Assembly: GCF_040137905.1 (NCBI RefSeq)
Contig: NZ_JBEFDG010000040.1
Location: 1 to 59,782, forward strand
Length of the DNA stretch: 59,782 bases
From: Corticimicrobacter sp040137905
GTDB taxonomy: Bacteria > Pseudomonadota > Gammaproteobacteria > Burkholderiales > Burkholderiaceae_B
Reading direction: 5' to 3'
Shown here: positions 44,360 to 52,435 of the stretch, one piece after another
Layout: each line of letters starts with the position of its first letter
Numbering within the stretch: the stretch's first letter is position 1
Notes under the pieces: model-generated
Told to the model about the DNA's origin: nothing
Database searches by the model: none
Seen by the model: only the letters and a program-made list of their open reading frames with translations
Position numbers and translations under genes: made by a program

Positions 44360-45016
44360 TCAGTCCTGGATCGGCCGATTCGGCAGGTTCAGGCCCAGCT
44401 TGCCGGCAACCAGCACTGCCTGGGTACGGTTGGACGCGCCCAGCTTGCGCATGATCGCGGTCATGTGCGCCTTGACCGTGGCTTCGGATACGCCAAGATC
44501 ATAGGCAATCTGCTTGTTGAGCTGTCCGGCTCCGACCATCTGCAGCACACGAAACTGCTGTGGTGTCAGCTCACGCACACGGGCGGCCACGAGTTGCTCC
44601 TCATCACTGGCTCCCTGGACGGAATAGGCCACTTCTGGAACCCAGGTACCGCCATCGAGCACCTGCTGCAGGGCCTGCCCGAGAATGGTGGCATCGGCGG
44701 ACTTCGGGATGAATCCCATGGCACCATGGTCGAGCGCCCGTCGCATCAGCAGCGGGTCTTCATGTGCCGAGACAATGATGACAGGCAGTTGCGGATGCAG
44801 TGCCCGCAGGTGAATGAGTGCGCTGAAACCACTGGCTCCCGGCATATCGAGATCCAGCAGCAGCAGGTCGGCATCGGGATATTCCTCGACCAGTTCGTAC
44901 AGGCGTGCGAGCTGGTCGGCTTCATGGATGGCAGTCCCTGGCAATGCCCGCGCGACCACCCCGCGCAACGCTTCGCGAAACAGGGGATGGTCGTCGGCAA
45001 TCAGCAGTTCTGTCAT
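44360..45016 (-). CDS. crbR: CrbR-like LuxR-family response regulator
   Basis: 218 residues. Receiver domain with phosphoacceptor D55 (LLLLDLDMPG), acidic pair ADDH near 7-10, then a LuxR-type DNA-binding domain (LTPQQFRVLQMVGAGQLNKQIAYDLGVSEATVKAHMTAIMRKLGA). The ATG at 45016 is seven bases after the acs stop, so it is cotranscribed with yjcH-actP-acs. CrbR (ErdR) activates acs in Vibrio and Pseudomonas; its cognate kinase is opposite. The frame is open upstream but antisense to acs. Confidence 0.88.
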   Translation of the reverse strand: MTELLIADDHPLFREALRGVVARALPGTAIHEADQLARLYELVEEYPDADLLLLDLDMPGASGFSALIHLRALHPQLPVIIVSAHEDPLLMRRALDHGAMGFIPKSADATILGQALQQVLDGGTWVPEVAYSVQGASDEEQLVAARVRELTPQQFRVLQMVGAGQLNKQIAYDLGVSEATVKAHMTAIMRKLGASNRTQAVLVAGKLGLNLPNRPIQD

Positions 45017-45023
45017 GCGGTCA

Positions 45024-46976
45024 TCAGCGGATGAAACGCTCCTGGACCAGCGACTCGACGACCGACGGATCGGCCAGCGTGCTGATGTCACCCAATTGCT
45101 CAGGCGCGTTTTCGGCAATCTTGCGCAGGATGCGCCGCATGATTTTACCCGAACGCGTCTTGGGCAATGCAGGTGCCCACTGCAGGTAGTCCGGCGTGGC
45201 GATGGGGCCGATATTCTGGCGCACATGGGCCACCAGCTCCTTGCGCAGCTCCTCGCTCGGGACCTCGCCGGCCTTGAGCGTCACGTACACATAGATACCC
45301 TGGCCCTTGACGTCATGGTTGAAACCGACCGCAGCGGCCTCGGCGACCTTGGCGTGCAGCACCAATGCGCTTTCCAGTTCAGCCGTACCGATCCGGTGGC
45401 CGCTGACGTTGATCACGTCATCGACACGCCCGGTGATCCAGTAGTCGCCATCGGCGTCGCGGCGGCAGCCATCTCCCGTGAAGTACATGCCCGGATAGGC
45501 CCTGAAGTACGTATCGATGAACCGCTGGTGATCACCGTACACCGTCCGCATCTGGCCGGGCCACGATCCCATCAGCACCAGATTCCCCTCGCCGGCCCCC
45601 TGGATAAACTCTCCGTTGGCATCAACCAGTGCCGGCTCGACACCAAAGAACGGCTTCATGGCCGCCCCCGGCTTGGCCGCCGTGGCACCCGGCAGCGGCA
45701 CCATCAGGCAACCGCCGGTTTCAGTCTGCCACCAGGTATCGACGATCGGGCAGCGGCCGTCGCCCACCACATCGTAGTACCAGCGCCAGGCTTCGGGATT
45801 GATCGGCTCGCCCACCGTGCCCAGCAGTCGCAGCGACTTGCGCGAGGCTTTCTTGACCGGTGCCTCGCCATCGCGCATCAACGCACGGATCGCCGTGGGT
45901 GCCGTATAGAAAATCGAGACCTGATGCTTGTCGATGGTGGTCCAGAAGCGCGACGAATCGGGATAGCTGGGCACGCCCTCGAAAATGACCGTGGTGGCAC
46001 CATTGGCCAGCGGGCCGTAGACGATATAGCTGTGGCCGGTGACCCAGCCGATATCGGCCGTGCACCAGTACACGTCGTCTTCGCGCAGGTCGAACACGCA
46101 CTCATGGGTATAGCTGGCATAGGTCAGGTAGCCCCCCGACGTATGCAACACGCCCTTGGGCTTGCCGGTACTGCCCGAGGTGTAGAGAATGAAGAGCGGA
46201 TCTTCGGCATTCATGCGCTCGGGCTCGCAATCACCCGGCTCATTGGCCGTCACTTCGTGCCACCAGTGATCGCGACCCGTCTGCATCTCGATCTCGCCAC
46301 CGGTATGACGCAGTACCACAACCGCCTCGACACTGGTCACGTCCGGCAGTTGCAGCGCAGCATCGACGTTGGCCTTGAGCGCCACGCGACGGCCGGCACG
46401 CAGGCCTTCATCGGCCGTGATCACTACCTTGGCGTCACAGTCGCGCACCCGGTCGGCCAGCGATGTCGGCGAAAAACCACCGAACACCACGTTGTGGATC
46501 GCACCGATACGGGCGCAGGCCAGCAGCGCCACGGCAGCATCGACCACCATCGGCAGATAGACCGTGACCCGATCACCCTTGCCCACGCCCAGCTTGCGCA
46601 GCGCATTGGCCAGCTTGCAGACGCGGGTATACAGTTCACGGTAGGTGATGCGTTGCGCTGGTGCGTTGGGATCGTCCGGTTCCCAGATGATGGCGGTCTT
46701 GTCGGCCCGCTTTTCGAGATGGCGATCCACGCAGTTGACACTGACGTTCAGCTCGCCGTCTTCGTACCACTTGATCTTGAAGTGGTCGGGATTAAGGTCG
46801 ACATCGCGGATCCTGGTCGGTTCCTTATACCATTGCAGGCGCTTGGCGACCTTGCCCCAGAACGCATCAGGATCATCGATCGACTCTTTGTACAGTCGGT
46901 TGTACTCGGCTTCGGTGATCGTATTGGGGCCAGCAAATCCGGCAGGAGCGGGATAGCGGTCGAGAACTTCGGTCAT
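45024..46976 (-). CDS. acs: Acetyl-CoA synthetase
   Basis: 650 residues, typical Acs length (about 650). It makes acetyl-CoA from acetate, ATP and CoA. The AMP-binding motif LYTSGSTGKPKGVLHT lies near 266-280, WWQTETGG near 414, GYWITGRVDDVINVSGHRIGTAE in the C-terminal hinge, and SGKIMRRILRKIA near 608-620 holds the lysine that is acetylated in the family. AGAGGTA precedes the ATG. A stable hairpin separates it from actP. Confidence 0.97.
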   Translation of the reverse strand: MTEVLDRYPAPAGFAGPNTITEAEYNRLYKESIDDPDAFWGKVAKRLQWYKEPTRIRDVDLNPDHFKIKWYEDGELNVSVNCVDRHLEKRADKTAIIWEPDDPNAPAQRITYRELYTRVCKLANALRKLGVGKGDRVTVYLPMVVDAAVALLACARIGAIHNVVFGGFSPTSLADRVRDCDAKVVITADEGLRAGRRVALKANVDAALQLPDVTSVEAVVVLRHTGGEIEMQTGRDHWWHEVTANEPGDCEPERMNAEDPLFILYTSGSTGKPKGVLHTSGGYLTYASYTHECVFDLREDDVYWCTADIGWVTGHSYIVYGPLANGATTVIFEGVPSYPDSSRFWTTIDKHQVSIFYTAPTAIRALMRDGEAPVKKASRKSLRLLGTVGEPINPEAWRWYYDVVGDGRCPIVDTWWQTETGGCLMVPLPGATAAKPGAAMKPFFGVEPALVDANGEFIQGAGEGNLVLMGSWPGQMRTVYGDHQRFIDTYFRAYPGMYFTGDGCRRDADGDYWITGRVDDVINVSGHRIGTAELESALVLHAKVAEAAAVGFNHDVKGQGIYVYVTLKAGEVPSEELRKELVAHVRQNIGPIATPDYLQWAPALPKTRSGKIMRRILRKIAENAPEQLGDISTLADPSVVESLVQERFIR

Positions 46977-47000
46977 GGCATTACCTCTTTCAGAAATCAG

Positions 47001-47024
47001 GCCTGGACCCCGGAGGGTCCAGGC
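47001..47024 (-). other. Stable cUNCGg hairpin between actP and acs
   Basis: On the minus strand GCCTGGACCC-TCCG-GGGTCCAGGC: a perfect ten-base stem closed by a UCCG loop, an extra-stable UNCG class. No T run follows, so it is more likely an mRNA stabiliser or processing element than a full terminator, and may set different levels of actP and acs. Confidence 0.6.
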
Positions 47025-47044
47025 ATGGTCATCGACAGATCAGT

Positions 47045-48709
47045 TTAGTGGGAAACGGCCGACGTAGAACCGATCCCGGTCTGGCTGCGCACTGTCAGTG
47101 CATCGAAGGCTTCGCTTTCCTTGCGGGCCTGCTCGCTGTTATCAAGCTTGGAGAACAGCCAGATCGACAGGAACGCCAGCGGAATCGACAGGATACCCGG
47201 ATTCGGGAACGGCACGATGGCTTCGGCATTGCCCAGTACGTCGACCCAGACCGTCTTGCTCAGCACCACCCAGATCGTGGCCGTGGCCAGACCGATAAAG
47301 CCGCCGATGGTTGCCCCACGGGTCGTGCAGCCGCGCCACGAGATCGACATCACCAGGACCGGGAAGTTGGAGCTGGCCGCAATCGCGAAGGCCAGGCCCA
47401 CCATGAAGGCCACATTCTGGTTCTCGAACACGATCCCCAACAGGATGGACAGTACGCCCAGCGCCACCGTCGAAAGGCGGGAGATGCGCATCTGCTGCTG
47501 CTCGGTCGCACGGCCCTTGGCAAACACGTTGGCATACAGGTCGTGGGAGATTGCGGCTGCACCGGCCAGCGCCAGACCAGCCACCACCGCCACGATCGTA
47601 GCGAACGTCACCGCAGCCAGAAAGCCCAGCAGCAGGTTGCCACCAACGGCATTGGCCAGGTGCACGGCCACCATGTTGGTACCACCGATCAGGTTGGTGA
47701 GCATATTGAACTTGCCATCCGGTCCCGTCACGAAATACTCGGGATGACGAACCAGCAGGGCAATGGCACCAAAACCGATGATGAAAGTCAGGATATAGAA
47801 GTAGCCGATGAAGCTGGTGGCATAGATCACAGACTTGCGCGCTTCCTGGGCATTGGACACCGTAAAGAATCGCATCAGGATATGCGGCAGGCCTGCCGTA
47901 CCGAACGCCAGGGCTATCCCCAGTGACAGCGCATTGAGCGGATTGCTGCTGACCGATGCGCCCGGCGCCATCAATGCAAGATGGTTGGGATGCACCTTGA
48001 CGGCTTCTGCCAGCATGGTATTGGGGTTGTAATTGAAGATCGCCAGTACCAGCACGGCCATCAGCGTCGCACCGAACAGCATCAGCACGGCCTTGATGAT
48101 CTGCACCCAGGTGGTGGCCGTCATGCCACCAAAGGCTACGTAGATCATCATCAGCGCGCCGACGATCAGCACGGCCAGCTTGTAGTTGAGGCCGAACAGC
48201 AGCACGATCAGCTTGCCCGCCCCTACCATCTGCGCAATCAGGTACAACGCAATGATCAGCAGCGAAGCACTTGCTGCCAGCACGCGCATCGGCGTCTGGC
48301 CCAGACGGAACGAAGTCACGTCGGCAAAGTTGTAGCGACCCAGATTGCGCAGGCGCTCGGCGATCAGGAACATCACCACCGGCCAGCCAAACAGGAAGCC
48401 GATGGCATAGATCATGCCATCGAAACCGCTCACATAGACCAGCCCGGCAATCCCGAGGAAGGACGCCGCCGACAGATAGTCACCCGCAATGGCCAGGCCA
48501 TTCTGGAAACCGGTGAGACCGCCACCTGCGGTATAGAAATCGGATGTCGTCACCGTGCGGCGGGCAGCCCACCATGTGATGCCCATCGTGCCGGCGATGA
48601 AGACCAGGAACATGACAATGGCGGACGTGCTGACCTGCCCAGGCGCAGCGGCCTGTGCCAGCCCCGTCATGGCGAAGAACAGCCAGGAAGCAGCAAATAT
48701 TTTTTTCAT
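47045..48709 (-). CDS. actP: Cation/acetate symporter
   Basis: A 554-residue SSF-family permease with about 13 membrane helices and an N-terminal signal-like segment (residues about 1-20, FAASWLFFAMTGLAQA). Motifs include TSDFYTAGGGLTGFQNGLAIAGDYLSAASFLGIAGLVY, ASLLIIALYLIAQMVGAGKL and a late AFAIAASSNFPVLVMSISW. ActP imports acetate and some other short monocarboxylates. It overlaps yjcH by four bases. Confidence 0.95.
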   Translation of the reverse strand: MKKIFAASWLFFAMTGLAQAAAPGQVSTSAIVMFLVFIAGTMGITWWAARRTVTTSDFYTAGGGLTGFQNGLAIAGDYLSAASFLGIAGLVYVSGFDGMIYAIGFLFGWPVVMFLIAERLRNLGRYNFADVTSFRLGQTPMRVLAASASLLIIALYLIAQMVGAGKLIVLLFGLNYKLAVLIVGALMMIYVAFGGMTATTWVQIIKAVLMLFGATLMAVLVLAIFNYNPNTMLAEAVKVHPNHLALMAPGASVSSNPLNALSLGIALAFGTAGLPHILMRFFTVSNAQEARKSVIYATSFIGYFYILTFIIGFGAIALLVRHPEYFVTGPDGKFNMLTNLIGGTNMVAVHLANAVGGNLLLGFLAAVTFATIVAVVAGLALAGAAAISHDLYANVFAKGRATEQQQMRISRLSTVALGVLSILLGIVFENQNVAFMVGLAFAIAASSNFPVLVMSISWRGCTTRGATIGGFIGLATATIWVVLSKTVWVDVLGNAEAIVPFPNPGILSIPLAFLSIWLFSKLDNSEQARKESEAFDALTVRSQTGIGSTSAVSH

Positions 48710-49017
48710 GATACGTCCTTCACGATGTCCTTGATGAGGGGGTCGAATATCTTGTTGGAAAAGTAGATATAGACCGCCACCAGCACCACAGCGCTCACGC
48801 AGACCAGCACGCCCGCAAGCACGCCGATACTCATCGTCCAGCCCGGCCCAAGGGGACTGCCGAACAGTTCGGGATCGAAGGCCAGGGTCAGGATGAACCC
48901 TGCGTAAATGACCAGAGTCGCAATGAAGAACTGCATGCTCATCCGGTTGCGCCGCCTCAGCAATTCCTGATACTTGGGATGCTTGAGAACGGCAGTGACA
49001 ACATCTTTGTCGCTCAT
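48706..49017 (-). CDS. yjcH: DUF485 membrane protein YjcH
   Basis: 103 residues: a cytosolic N-terminal helix with HPKYQELLRRRNRMS, then two membrane helices (about 27-47 and 60-88) and a charged tail (FDPLIKDIVKD). This is the typical partner of ActP. It is first in the operon; an inverted repeat overlaps its presumed promoter at 49092-49118. Confidence 0.93.
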   Translation of the reverse strand: MSDKDVVTAVLKHPKYQELLRRRNRMSMQFFIATLVIYAGFILTLAFDPELFGSPLGPGWTMSIGVLAGVLVCVSAVVLVAVYIYFSNKIFDPLIKDIVKDVS

Positions 49018-49091
49018 GTTGATGCCTCCAGTCGTTTATGGGGTATCGCAGGTTATGGCCCTGCGTATATCGACACCGCTACACGCGGTTT

Positions 49092-49118
49092 CTGGCAGCC
49101 AATATAAAGCCCTGCCAG
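49092..49118. promoter_or_regulatory. Inverted repeat over the probable yjcH-actP-acs promoter
   Basis: CTGGCAG (49092-49098) and CTGCCAG (49112-49118) are perfect inverted copies with 13 bases between them. On the minus strand the spacer holds TATATT, a possible -10, and there is no good -35, as expected for an activated promoter. Candidate CrbR or repressor site. Confidence 0.35.
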
Positions 49119-49180
49119 CGGCATGGACAGCGCGACTTTGGTCGTACTGGGAAACACCATTGTGCTGATACACTAGCAGC

Positions 49181-49204
49181 CGATCGATCCAGAGTTATCG
49201 ATCG
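49181..49204. promoter_or_regulatory. Inverted repeat upstream of the binding-protein-like gene
   Basis: CGATCGAT (49181-49188), eight bases, ATCGATCG (49197-49204): perfect arms about 40 bases before the start at 49245. It may be an operator or a 5' hairpin. Confidence 0.35.
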
Positions 49205-49244
49205 ACCCAGCAGTCATCGCCAGTGATTTTCAGGAGACATCACC

Positions 49245-50006
49245 ATGAGTGCGATCCTCACCATCGACCCCACACTGGTTGCCAGCCTCGCCCCCACCGG
49301 CGTACTGCGCACCGTCATCAACCTGGGCAATCCTGCACTGGCACGCGTGCGGCCAGGCCCGGAACAGCAGGTCGCAGGTGTCTCCATCGATATTGCCCAG
49401 GATCTGGCCCAGCGCCTGGGCGTGGAAGCCCGCCTGATGGTGGTGGACAATGCACGCCAGGCCGTCGAGGCCGTCGGCAGCCTTGAAGCGGATCTCGGTT
49501 TCTTCACCCTCGACAGTTGTCAGGACCAGCCCATCGCCACCAGCGCGCCCTATCTGCTGATCGAAGGCTGCTATCTGGTCAGGCAGGAGTCCCCCATCCG
49601 CAGCAATGAAGACGTGGACCAGGCCCATCACAAGGTGGTGGTCAGCCAGGGCAGCGCCTACGAGCAATTCCTGGGCAAGTCACTGGAATATGCACAGCTG
49701 GTACGCGCAAGCACCTCGCTCGATGCCATCGCCCGCATGCTCGACAGCGGTGCCGATGCGGTCGTCGGCATCCGCCAGACGTCCTGGAATGATTCCCCCC
49801 ACAAAGACCGGCTGCGCCAGCTCGATGGCTGCTTCATGGTCCTGCAACAGGTACTCGGCATTTCCGAAGAGGTCGGCGCGGATGCCGCCCGATTCCTGGC
49901 GGCCTATACCGAATATCTCAAGCAGAGCGGCTTCATCCAGGCTCGCCTCGACGAACACGGCATCGCAGGGGCCACGGTGGCACCCCTGCGCCCGCCGGAA
50001 GACTGA
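49245..50006 (+). CDS. Solute-binding-protein family 3-like protein without a signal peptide
   Basis: 253 residues resembling periplasmic amino-acid-binding proteins (PVLRTVINLGNPA, GVSIDIAQDLAQRLGVEARLMVVDNARQAVEAVGSLEADLGFFTL, then VSQGSAYEQFLGKSLEYAQLVRASTSLDAIARMLDSGADAVVG). AGGAGA precedes the ATG at a good distance and no upstream start adds a signal peptide. So, as read, it is cytosolic. No permease or ATPase gene is linked. It may be a cytosolic ligand sensor or an enzyme with this fold. Function unknown. Confidence 0.8.
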   Translation: MSAILTIDPTLVASLAPTGVLRTVINLGNPALARVRPGPEQQVAGVSIDIAQDLAQRLGVEARLMVVDNARQAVEAVGSLEADLGFFTLDSCQDQPIATSAPYLLIEGCYLVRQESPIRSNEDVDQAHHKVVVSQGSAYEQFLGKSLEYAQLVRASTSLDAIARMLDSGADAVVGIRQTSWNDSPHKDRLRQLDGCFMVLQQVLGISEEVGADAARFLAAYTEYLKQSGFIQARLDEHGIAGATVAPLRPPED

Positions 50007-50014
50007 CCGCCTGA

Positions 50015-50037
50015 GAGGCGATCTGTCAGATCGCCTC
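50015..50037. terminator. Hairpin between convergent genes (terminator-like)
   Basis: GAGGCGATCT, loop GTC, AGATCGCCTC: perfect ten-base stem. It lies just past the stop at 50006 and overlaps the last codons of the macro-domain gene. No T run on either strand, so strength is uncertain. Confidence 0.5.
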
Positions 50038-50529
50038 GTCGGCCTGCACGCCGGAACGATAGACCTCGTAGACGATCACGGGGATATCCAGTTCGCCCAG
50101 GTACTTTTCCAGCAACGGCTTGACATCATGCCACGCCAGCCCGCCCACGCCGGTTGCCAGCCGGGGCAATGCCACGCTGGTGACGTGCTCGTCGCGCAGA
50201 TGCCTGGCCAGATGGCGCAAGGCATGCCCCACATTCTCGAGGGTTGCCTTGCCGGGCCGAGCCGTACGGCCATCACCCAGGCTGTCCTGGGTCACCAGGT
50301 TGACGATGCGACGCACCGAACCATCCTCGTTCACACCGGCCCAGGGCCAGATGTCGCCCGGTTCGACGGAATGGGCACGCACGGCATGCCGGTAATCCTT
50401 GACCAGCGACGGCCAGCGCTCGCGCAGCGCCAGCGCAAGGCCGCTGTCGAACGGATCCTGTGGCGCGATGCCGTGGGCAATCACCTGGGCCTGGGTCAGC
50501 AGAATATCGCCTTCAACTTCTCGAATCAT
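50026..50529 (-). CDS. Macro-domain protein (TARG1/DarG-like)
   Basis: 167 residues, a stand-alone macro domain. GDILLTQAQVIAHGIAP near 6-22 and LPRLATGVGGLAWHDVKPLLEKYL near 124-146 are the two ADP-ribose-contact regions; the latter resembles the TARG1/DarG class that removes ADP-ribose from nucleic acid or protein. GAGGAA precedes the ATG at 50529. No DarT-type toxin gene is adjacent. It is convergent with the binding-protein-like gene. Confidence 0.85.
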   Translation of the reverse strand: MIREVEGDILLTQAQVIAHGIAPQDPFDSGLALALRERWPSLVKDYRHAVRAHSVEPGDIWPWAGVNEDGSVRRIVNLVTQDSLGDGRTARPGKATLENVGHALRHLARHLRDEHVTSVALPRLATGVGGLAWHDVKPLLEKYLGELDIPVIVYEVYRSGVQADEAI

Positions 50530-50673
50530 GATTATTCCTCTTGGTTGAACACTTCTACTAGAACCAGCTGGCAATGTCAGGGTACGCCCGCCATGCCGGC
50601 CCTGCCTTGACAGTGATCAAACACGCTGCGCTGTATTTCCTGCCACTCGACTTGCCATGGCCAGACAATATAA

Positions 50674-50694
50674 ATATACTACCCCCCAGTATAT
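50674..50694 (+). promoter_or_regulatory. FrmR operator
   Basis: ATATACT-ACCCCCC-AGTATAT: perfect seven-base arms around a C6 core, 15 bases before the frmR ATG. FrmR/CsoR-family repressors use such A/T-flanked G/C tracts. Placement over the promoter fits autorepression of frmR-frmA. Confidence 0.7.
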
Positions 50695-50708
50695 AGAGAG
50701 TGCTGGAC

Positions 50709-50984
50709 ATGCCTTATACCGTTCATGAGAAAAAACGCGTCACCGCACGCGTCAAGCGCATTCGCGGACAGACCGAAGCATTGCTGCGCGCGCTCGATGC
50801 GGACCAGAGATGTGCTGCCGTCCTGCAGCAGATCGCGGCCATCCGCGGTGCCGTCAACGGCCTGATGTCGGAGGTCATGGAAGCCCATATCCGCGAAACC
50901 TTCGGCCAGACGCCCGACACCTCCCCCGAACGCAGCCGCCAGATCGAAGAGCTCAACAGTCTGGTCCGCTCCTATCTCAAGTAG
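50709..50984 (+). CDS. frmR: Formaldehyde-responsive repressor FrmR
   Basis: 91 residues, a CsoR/RcnR-fold tetrameric repressor, same length as E. coli FrmR. KKRVTARVKRIRGQTEALLRAL near 10-31, the reactive Cys in DQRCAAVLQQIAAIRGAVNGLM near 37, and ETFGQT. Formaldehyde is thought to crosslink this Cys with the N-terminal Pro; Pro2 is present (MPYTV), which supports starting at the ATG 50709 rather than the GTG at 50700. Followed by frmA. Confidence 0.92.
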   Translation: MPYTVHEKKRVTARVKRIRGQTEALLRALDADQRCAAVLQQIAAIRGAVNGLMSEVMEAHIRETFGQTPDTSPERSRQIEELNSLVRSYLK

Positions 50985-51061
50985 GCAGCATCCCGTTCTC
51001 TGTGTCCTTCTCGCACGCGCCGGCCTCGCCGCGCCATTCCATACCAACAAGGAGTTCCACC

Positions 51062-52171
51062 ATGAAATCACGTGCAGCAGTGGCCTTCGGCCCAGGCAAG
51101 CCCCTCGAAATCGTCGAGATCGATGTCGCCCCCCCTCAAAAAGGTGAAGTCCTGGTCCGCATCACGCACACCGGCGTCTGCCACACTGATGCCTTCACCC
51201 TGTCGGGAGACGATCCGGAAGGCATTTTTCCGGCGGTGCTCGGCCATGAGGGCGGCGGCATCGTGGTCGAGGTCGGCGAAGGCGTCACCAGCCTGAAGCC
51301 CGGCGATCATGTCATCCCGCTCTATACCGCAGAGTGTCGTGCCTGCAAATTCTGCCTGTCCGGCAAGACCAACCTCTGCCAGGCCGTACGCGCGACCCAG
51401 GGCAAGGGCCTGATGCCCGATGGCACCACGCGCTTCTCCTACAACGGCGAACCCATCTACCACTACATGGGTTGCTCGACTTTCAGCGAATACACGGTCG
51501 TGCCCGAAATCTCGCTGGCAGTCATCAATCCCGAGGCTCCGCTGGAAAAAGTCTGCCTGCTGGGCTGCGGCGTGACCACCGGCATCGGTGCCGTCCACAA
51601 CACCGCCAAGGTACAGGAAGGCGATACCGTCGCCATCTTCGGCCTGGGCGGCATCGGGCTGGCCGCGATCCAGGGCGCAGTACAGGCCAAGGCAGGCCGC
51701 ATCATCGCCATCGACACCAACCCCAACAAGTTCATCCTTGCGCAGGCCATGGGGGCCACCGACTGCATCAATCCCAAGGATCATGAGCGGCCCATCCAGG
51801 AAGTCATCGTCGAGATGACCGACGGCGGCGTCGATTTCAGCTTCGAGTGCATCGGCAATGTGGACGTCATGCGAGCCGCGCTCGAGTGCTGCCACAAGGG
51901 CTGGGGCGAAAGCGTCATCATCGGCGTGGCCGGTGCCGGGCAGGAAATCCGGACCCGCCCGTTCCAGCTGGTCACCGGCCGCGTCTGGCGCGGCTCGGCC
52001 TTCGGCGGGGTGAAGGGCCGTACGCAGTTGCCAGGCATGGTCGAGCAATCCATGAAGGGAGAAATCGACCTTGATCCCTTCATCACCCACACGATGCCGC
52101 TGGAACAGATCAATGAAGCCTTCGACCTGATGCACGAAGGCAAATCGATCCGCACGGTCATCCACTACTGA
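51062..52171 (+). CDS. frmA: S-(hydroxymethyl)glutathione dehydrogenase / class III alcohol dehydrogenase
   Basis: 369 residues, typical. It oxidises S-hydroxymethylglutathione, formed from formaldehyde, to S-formylglutathione. GHEGGGIVVEVGEGVTSLKPGDHVIPLY is the structural region; catalytic zinc ligands include C in GVCHTDAFTLSG and the structural zinc cysteines lie in ECRACKFCLSGKTNLC; GLGGIGLAAIQGA is the NAD site. AAGGAG precedes the ATG. frmB (S-formylglutathione hydrolase) is not next in line. Confidence 0.96.
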   Translation: MKSRAAVAFGPGKPLEIVEIDVAPPQKGEVLVRITHTGVCHTDAFTLSGDDPEGIFPAVLGHEGGGIVVEVGEGVTSLKPGDHVIPLYTAECRACKFCLSGKTNLCQAVRATQGKGLMPDGTTRFSYNGEPIYHYMGCSTFSEYTVVPEISLAVINPEAPLEKVCLLGCGVTTGIGAVHNTAKVQEGDTVAIFGLGGIGLAAIQGAVQAKAGRIIAIDTNPNKFILAQAMGATDCINPKDHERPIQEVIVEMTDGGVDFSFECIGNVDVMRAALECCHKGWGESVIIGVAGAGQEIRTRPFQLVTGRVWRGSAFGGVKGRTQLPGMVEQSMKGEIDLDPFITHTMPLEQINEAFDLMHEGKSIRTVIHY

Positions 52172-52218
52172 TCGATGCAGCCCCCCCACGAGCCTCTGGC
52201 TGTCGTGGGCTGCCCTTG

Positions 52219-52253
52219 CCAGGGTTGTCCCCATCACCTGTGGACAACCCTGG
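52219..52253. other. Perfect 12-base inverted repeat after frmA
   Basis: CCAGGGTTGTCC, an 11-base loop, GGACAACCCTGG, about 48 bases after the frmA stop. No T run follows. Probably a 3' hairpin of the frmRA mRNA; 264 bases between frmA and the next gene contain nothing else clear. Confidence 0.45.
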
Positions 52254-52435
52254 GGGCAAGCGATGGGTATATCCCTCCACCCTCGCAACCATGCGGCCAT
52301 CACACGCACTGCGCAAAAAATGCGCATCTCCGGGCTGACTGGATATCGCGGTCCCCGCCAAGGCGGCATCGGCGGTTAGAATCTGGGCACACAGCGCGAC
52401 TGCTGTCATCCTCGTTCGCTACGGTTGCCTATCCC

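Noticed and set aside
52238..52246. DnaA-box-like TGTGGACAA after frmA
   Set aside because: It is single, is part of the frmA hairpin, and differs from the proteobacterial TTATCCACA; no origin features nearby.
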